DNA from: Thiotrichaceae bacterium
GTDB lineage: Bacteria; Pseudomonadota; Gammaproteobacteria; Thiotrichales; Thiotrichaceae
Length of the DNA: 38,194 nucleotides
Direction of reading: 5' to 3'
Assembly (NCBI GenBank): GCA_023144895.1
Contig: JAGLEV010000083.1
Location: 1 to 38,194, forward strand
The position numbers and the translations under genes were made by a program. The first letter of the stretch is position 1. The number at the start of each line of letters is the position of its first letter. A model generated the notes under the pieces. It was given only the letters and a program-made list of their open reading frames with translations, made no database searches and had not been told where the DNA came from. Positions 34,934 to 38,194 of this stretch are shown here, in pieces.

Positions 34934-34939
34934 TATAAT
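34934..34939 (+). promoter_or_regulatory. Candidate -10 element upstream of trpE
   Basis: A perfect TATAAT at 34934-34939 in the 93-base gph-trpE gap, but no convincing -35 at 16-18 bases. No leader peptide rich in tryptophan codons and no clear attenuator are visible. Confidence 0.3.
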
Positions 34940-34940
34940 A

Positions 34941-34961
34941 GCCACCTCGCTAAGAAGTGGC
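34941..34961 (+). terminator. Short hairpin between gph and trpE
   Basis: GCCAC (34941-34945) pairs with GTGGC (34957-34961), with an inner TC/GA pair. It lies directly after the TATAAT element and 24 bases after gph. There is no T-run, so it could be a weak terminator of rpe-gph or part of the trpE leader. Confidence 0.35.
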
Positions 34962-35009
34962 GATCCTACTTTGCTAACTTAACTGTCTGCTTAAAAAGAA
35001 GTGACCTCC

Positions 35010-36503
35010 ATGGATAAAAAAAGTTTTCAGCATTATTTTGACCAAGGCTATAACCACGTTCCTATTGTTCGTGAAATGATGGCAGACCTCGACACCCCTC
35101 TTAGCGTTTATCACAAATTAGCCAAAGCACCCTATTCTTACTTATTTGAATCAATGCAAGGCGGAGAAAAATGGGGGCGATATTCCATTATTGGTATGCC
35201 CTGTAAAACCATTATCCGTATTACTGGCAACACTATTAGCCTCTTTGAAAATCACCAGCTCATTAGTGAAGAAAATGTTGATAATCCACTGGACTGGATT
35301 GAAAACTACCAAACACAATACAACGTTCCAAATATCGAAGGCTTGCCCCGTTTTATTGGTGGGATTGTTGGCTATTTTGGCTATGAAATCATTCACATGA
35401 TTGAGCCTAAGTTAGCACAATTACCCACAAAACCAGACCCCATTGGCTCAGCCGACATTATGCTCATGCTCTCTGAGCAAGTCGTTGTTTTTGATAACCT
35501 ACGCAATAAGCTCATACTCATTGTTTTGGCTGAACACGATGGCTATGAACAAGCCAATAAAGCACTTGATCAATTACAATTATTGATGCAAAGCCCAACA
35601 GACTACCGAAATTACAGCCCTTCTGCACAACATAAAACCATAACAGAAGAAGATTTCACCTCTGGATTTACTGAAGAAGGCTTTAAATCAGCCGTTAATA
35701 CTGCCAAAGAATACATTGCTGCAGGCGATGTTATGCAGGTGGTACTTTCACAGCGGTTAAGCACACCTTATACTGCCCCACCGCTCGACTTATACCGTGC
35801 ATTACGCAGCATTAATCCCTCTCCCTATATGTATTATTTAGATATGGATGAGTTTCATATTGTGGGTTCATCACCAGAAATTTTAGTACAACTGGATGAT
35901 GGTAAAGTGACTGTGCGCCCTATCGCTGGAACACGGAAACGAGGTGAAACCGAAGCACGCGACAAAGCGCTTGAACAAGAATTACTTAGCGACCCTAAAG
36001 AGCTTGCTGAACACCTTATGCTTATTGACCTAGGGCGTAATGATACAGGGCGTATTAGCAAAACAGGCACTGTAAAACTCACTGATAAAATGACTATCGA
36101 GCGCTACTCTCATGTTATGCACATTGTGTCTAATGTAGAAGGTGAGCTGAATAAAGGCTTATCATCAATGGATGTACTAAAAGCCACCTTCCCCGCAGGG
36201 ACGGTCAGTGGTGCGCCAAAGATACGTGCGATGGAAATTATTAATGAGCTAGAGCCTGTTAAACGAGGAATATACTCTGGTGCTATTGGCTATCTCTCAT
36301 GGAATGGCAACATGGATACTGCTATTGCTATTCGTACTGCCGTTATTCAAAATAACACACTGCATATTCAAGCGGGGGCGGGTGTGGTTTATGACTCAAC
36401 CCCTGAGCTGGAATGGAAAGAAACGATGAACAAAGGGCGAGCCATCTTTAAAGCCGCCAGTTTAGCCGCCGCAGGGCTTGATAGTATCAAGCCTCACCGC
36501 TAA
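35010..36503 (+). CDS. trpE: Anthranilate synthase component I
   Basis: 497 residues from ATG 35010 (GTG 35001 is the alternative). Converts chorismate to anthranilate with ammonia from TrpG; first committed step of tryptophan synthesis. Visible: YLFESMQGG, the LLES-like feedback site, near 44-52; [59 protein letters not shown]. The N-terminal feedback domain and family length favour TrpE over PabB. trpG follows after 17 bases. Confidence 0.95.
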   Translation: MDKKSFQHYFDQGYNHVPIVREMMADLDTPLSVYHKLAKAPYSYLFESMQGGEKWGRYSIIGMPCKTIIRITGNTISLFENHQLISEENVDNPLDWIENYQTQYNVPNIEGLPRFIGGIVGYFGYEIIHMIEPKLAQLPTKPDPIGSADIMLMLSEQVVVFDNLRNKLILIVLAEHDGYEQANKALDQLQLLMQSPTDYRNYSPSAQHKTITEEDFTSGFTEEGFKSAVNTAKEYIAAGDVMQVVLSQRLSTPYTAPPLDLYRALRSINPSPYMYYLDMDEFHIVGSSPEILVQLDDGKVTVRPIAGTRKRGETEARDKALEQELLSDPKELAEHLMLIDLGRNDTGRISKTGTVKLTDKMTIERYSHVMHIVSNVEGELNKGLSSMDVLKATFPAGTVSGAPKIRAMEIINELEPVKRGIYSGAIGYLSWNGNMDTAIAIRTAVIQNNTLHIQAGAGVVYDSTPELEWKETMNKGRAIFKAASLAAAGLDSIKPHR

Positions 36504-36520
36504 ACAAGGGAGTAAACAAC

Positions 36521-37105
36521 ATGATTTTGATGATCGATAACTACGATTCATTTACCTACAATATTGTGCAATATCTTGGTGAACTCAACGCTGAAGTAAA
36601 AGTTGTGCGTAATGACCAAATCAGTATTACAGCAATCGAAGCCTTACAACCAGAGCGCATTGTTATTTCCCCAGGACCTTGTACACCTAATGAAGCGGGT
36701 ATATCACTGGAGGTTATTCATCACTTCGCAGGTCAATTACCTTTGCTGGGTGTTTGCTTAGGTCACCAATCTATTGGTCAAGCCTTTGGCGGTGATATTA
36801 TTCGTGCTAAAGAAATTATGCACGGTAAAACTTCAATGATGCACCACACTGATAAGGGAGTCTTTAATGGTCTATCCAACCCCTTTGAAGCCACTCGCTA
36901 TCATTCACTGGTGATTGATAAAAAAACCTGTCCTGATTGCCTAGAAATCACGGCATGGACAGAAACCAAAGAAGGAGAAATAGACGAGATCATGGGAGTT
37001 CGACATAAAGAATTTGCCATTGAAGGCGTACAATTCCATCCTGAATCTATTCTCACTCAACACGGTCATGCCATGTTACAAAACTTTATTGACCTCAGCC
37101 AATGA
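36521..37105 (+). CDS. trpG: Anthranilate synthase component II (glutamine amidotransferase TrpG/PabA)
   Basis: 194 residues. Class I glutamine amidotransferase with catalytic Cys in [17 protein letters not shown] (about residues 75-91) and His/Glu in [11 protein letters not shown] (about 169-179). It supplies ammonia to TrpE and often also to PabB. AGGGAG precedes the ATG. The next gene overlaps by 4 bases; trpD and trpC, which commonly follow, are absent here. Confidence 0.94.
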   Translation: MILMIDNYDSFTYNIVQYLGELNAEVKVVRNDQISITAIEALQPERIVISPGPCTPNEAGISLEVIHHFAGQLPLLGVCLGHQSIGQAFGGDIIRAKEIMHGKTSMMHHTDKGVFNGLSNPFEATRYHSLVIDKKTCPDCLEITAWTETKEGEIDEIMGVRHKEFAIEGVQFHPESILTQHGHAMLQNFIDLSQ

Positions 37106-37608
37106 ATATTACAGCCCCCACGATGATCCGTCGCCTTGCAGGCATGATTTATGATTTTTGTGTTGCTGGTACATTGGCACTATTCATCAGTTACATTGGC
37201 ATGTTCTTTGTTGGCTCTATTGAAGCAGATAGCTTAGTCGCCTATGCCTTCTCTGTACTCCAGCTATTGGTTGGGCTACTCTACTTTATCTACTTTTGCA
37301 CCCAAAGAAATAATACTGCTGGCATGTGGGTCTGGAAATTACGTATGATTAGTTCAGTGACAGAAGGAAAGCCCAGCGCTCTACAAATTATGCTACGTTA
37401 TATTAGCTTACTCAGCATTATAACGATCGGCTTCTTATTCGCTCATAAGCTACTCGATATGAGTGTCTTTGCATCCTTTGGCATTGCCCTACTCACACTA
37501 AGTATTAGCTTTTTGTGGTCACTCAAAGACAGCAAACAACGCTTACTTCATGAAGCACTTTCTAATACTCAGTTAGTCGACACTCGCTTTAGTGAAATAA
37601 AATCATGA
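37102..37608 (+). CDS. RDD family membrane protein
   Basis: 168 residues, about four hydrophobic helices. The RDD signature is [20 protein letters not shown] (Arg and Asp in the first helix), followed by [11 protein letters not shown] typical of the domain's third helix region. RDD proteins are small inner-membrane proteins, some implicated in ion exchange, most uncharacterised. It overlaps trpG by 4 bases and the next gene by 4 bases, so it is translationally coupled on both sides. Confidence 0.82.
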   Translation: MNITAPTMIRRLAGMIYDFCVAGTLALFISYIGMFFVGSIEADSLVAYAFSVLQLLVGLLYFIYFCTQRNNTAGMWVWKLRMISSVTEGKPSALQIMLRYISLLSIITIGFLFAHKLLDMSVFASFGIALLTLSISFLWSLKDSKQRLLHEALSNTQLVDTRFSEIKS

Positions 37609-37976
37609 AATTCACTGAAGATCTTGATAAAAGTAAAAATAGTATTACTGGCTACGAAGCTAATACTATTCATGTCAATCATAAAATTATCACTCAGTCG
37701 CTAATTCTCGCCCCCGATGCATTGGTACTTTTAGGGGATAGTTCATTGCGTCATTTGAATAGTACACAGATAGAACAGGCGAAAGCACTCACACCTGAAG
37801 TCATTTTGATTGGTACAGGAAAGAGCCAACACATGCTAAGTAAAGATTTATTAAAGCAACTGGTCATGCTTGGTATCGGTTATGAAGTCATGACCACAAA
37901 GGCAGCCTGTCGAACCTATAATATTTTGCTTTCAGAAGATCGACGAGCTGTCGCTATTTTGCTTTTAGATGAATAA
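37605..37976 (+). CDS. Mth938-domain protein (DUF498, NDUFAF3-like)
   Basis: 123 residues. The Mth938/DUF498 pattern is visible: ITGYEANTIHVNHKIITQSL, PEVILIGTGKSQHMLS, LLKQLVMLGIGYEVMTTKAACRTYNIL and a final RRAVAILLL strand. The human relative NDUFAF3 is a complex I assembly factor; bacterial members are uncharacterised. Start overlaps the RDD gene. It converges on a TPR gene at the window edge. Confidence 0.85.
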   Translation: MKFTEDLDKSKNSITGYEANTIHVNHKIITQSLILAPDALVLLGDSSLRHLNSTQIEQAKALTPEVILIGTGKSQHMLSKDLLKQLVMLGIGYEVMTTKAACRTYNILLSEDRRAVAILLLDE

Positions 37977-37984
37977 TTTATTTC

Positions 37985-38194
37985 TCAATCATTTATCATC
38001 TGTAACCGCTGAATCTCACGCTCAAAAAAAGCAATTAACTGATCTGCATCAGGGCATTGTTGTTTCAATTGGTAAATCTTTGCATATTCCAAGCCTTGGA
38101 GAAAATAATGAATGGCAAGTGCTTTATCTGAATTTGCTTCTGCTATTTGAGCTAACCTAGCATAAGATACCGAAAGATCACGGCGGGATTCGGG
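37985..38194 (-). CDS. TPR-repeat protein, C-terminal part (cut by the window edge)
   Basis: The last 69 codons of a - strand gene that enters from the right edge; stop TGA at 37987-37985. The frame opens with RRDLSVSYARLAQIAEANSD and continues ALAIHYFLQGLEYAKIYQ, the pattern of a tetratricopeptide repeat of the (R/K)DLSVSYxxLGDI type. It ends ERE and IQRLQ with a short helix. The + strand frame over the same stretch lacks coding character. Gene start and other domains lie outside the window. Confidence 0.7.
   Translation of the reverse strand, partial: PESRRDLSVSYARLAQIAEANSDKALAIHYFLQGLEYAKIYQLKQQCPDADQLIAFFEREIQRLQMIND

Noticed and set aside
37969-38160. 63-codon + strand frame at the right edge
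   Set aside because: The - strand here reads a convincing TPR C-terminus, so the + frame is a shadow.

Overview
The window reads as chromosomal DNA of a low-GC (about 40% by eye) gammaproteobacterium. RpoS, BamD, AmpG, FimV, an E. coli-ordered napFDAGHBC operon and a proteobacterial rpe-gph-trpE-trpG block all fit. A Thiotrichales-like lineage is possible, but that is inference. I see no prophage, insertion sequence, CRISPR array, rRNA or tRNA.

Layout. 1-3.3 kb: a MidA/NDUFAF7-type methyltransferase, uppP and bamD on the + strand. 3.3-4.9 kb: a secreted DUF4124 protein and rpoS on the - strand, each with a clear hairpin terminator. 4.9-5.9 kb: a gene-free kilobase holding a possible structured small RNA. 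5.9-9.2 kb: proS and purH. 9.7-10.5 kb: a membrane-anchored protein with two tandem NTF2-like domains. 11.0-17.5 kb: the periplasmic nitrate reductase operon napF-D-A-G-H-B-C behind a well-placed FNR/Anr-type box and -10 element. 17.7-21.5 kb (- strand): a YdjM-type membrane hydrolase, an unusually long AmpG-type transporter and exonuclease III. 21.8-24.9 kb: moaA-moaD-moaB-moeA for molybdenum cofactor, which NapA needs (as bis-MGD). 25-26.3 kb (- strand): an alanine-rich small lipoprotein, a bactofilin and a membrane coiled-coil protein.

The most interesting part is 26.8-32.1 kb. It is a compact + strand operon: a protein with a FimV/TPR-like C-terminus, a protein with a degenerate receiver-like N-terminus and a winged-helix-like C-terminus, a Ras-like small GTPase (COG2229 type), a probable roadblock-like protein, a clear Roadblock/LC7 (MglB-like) protein, and a FimV-family protein with an 18-residue acidic repeat. 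With the bactofilin encoded divergently next door, this resembles the parts list of the Myxococcus polarity apparatus (MglA/MglB, SofG/BacP) joined to the gammaproteobacterial polar hub FimV. I propose it as a candidate cell-polarity, pilus or gliding module.

32.3-38.2 kb: a glutamine-rich ankyrin lipoprotein, tandem REP-like repeats, then rpe-gph, trpE-trpG, an RDD membrane protein and a Mth938-domain protein as tight gene pairs. A TPR gene on the - strand is cut off by the right edge. trpD and trpC do not follow trpG.
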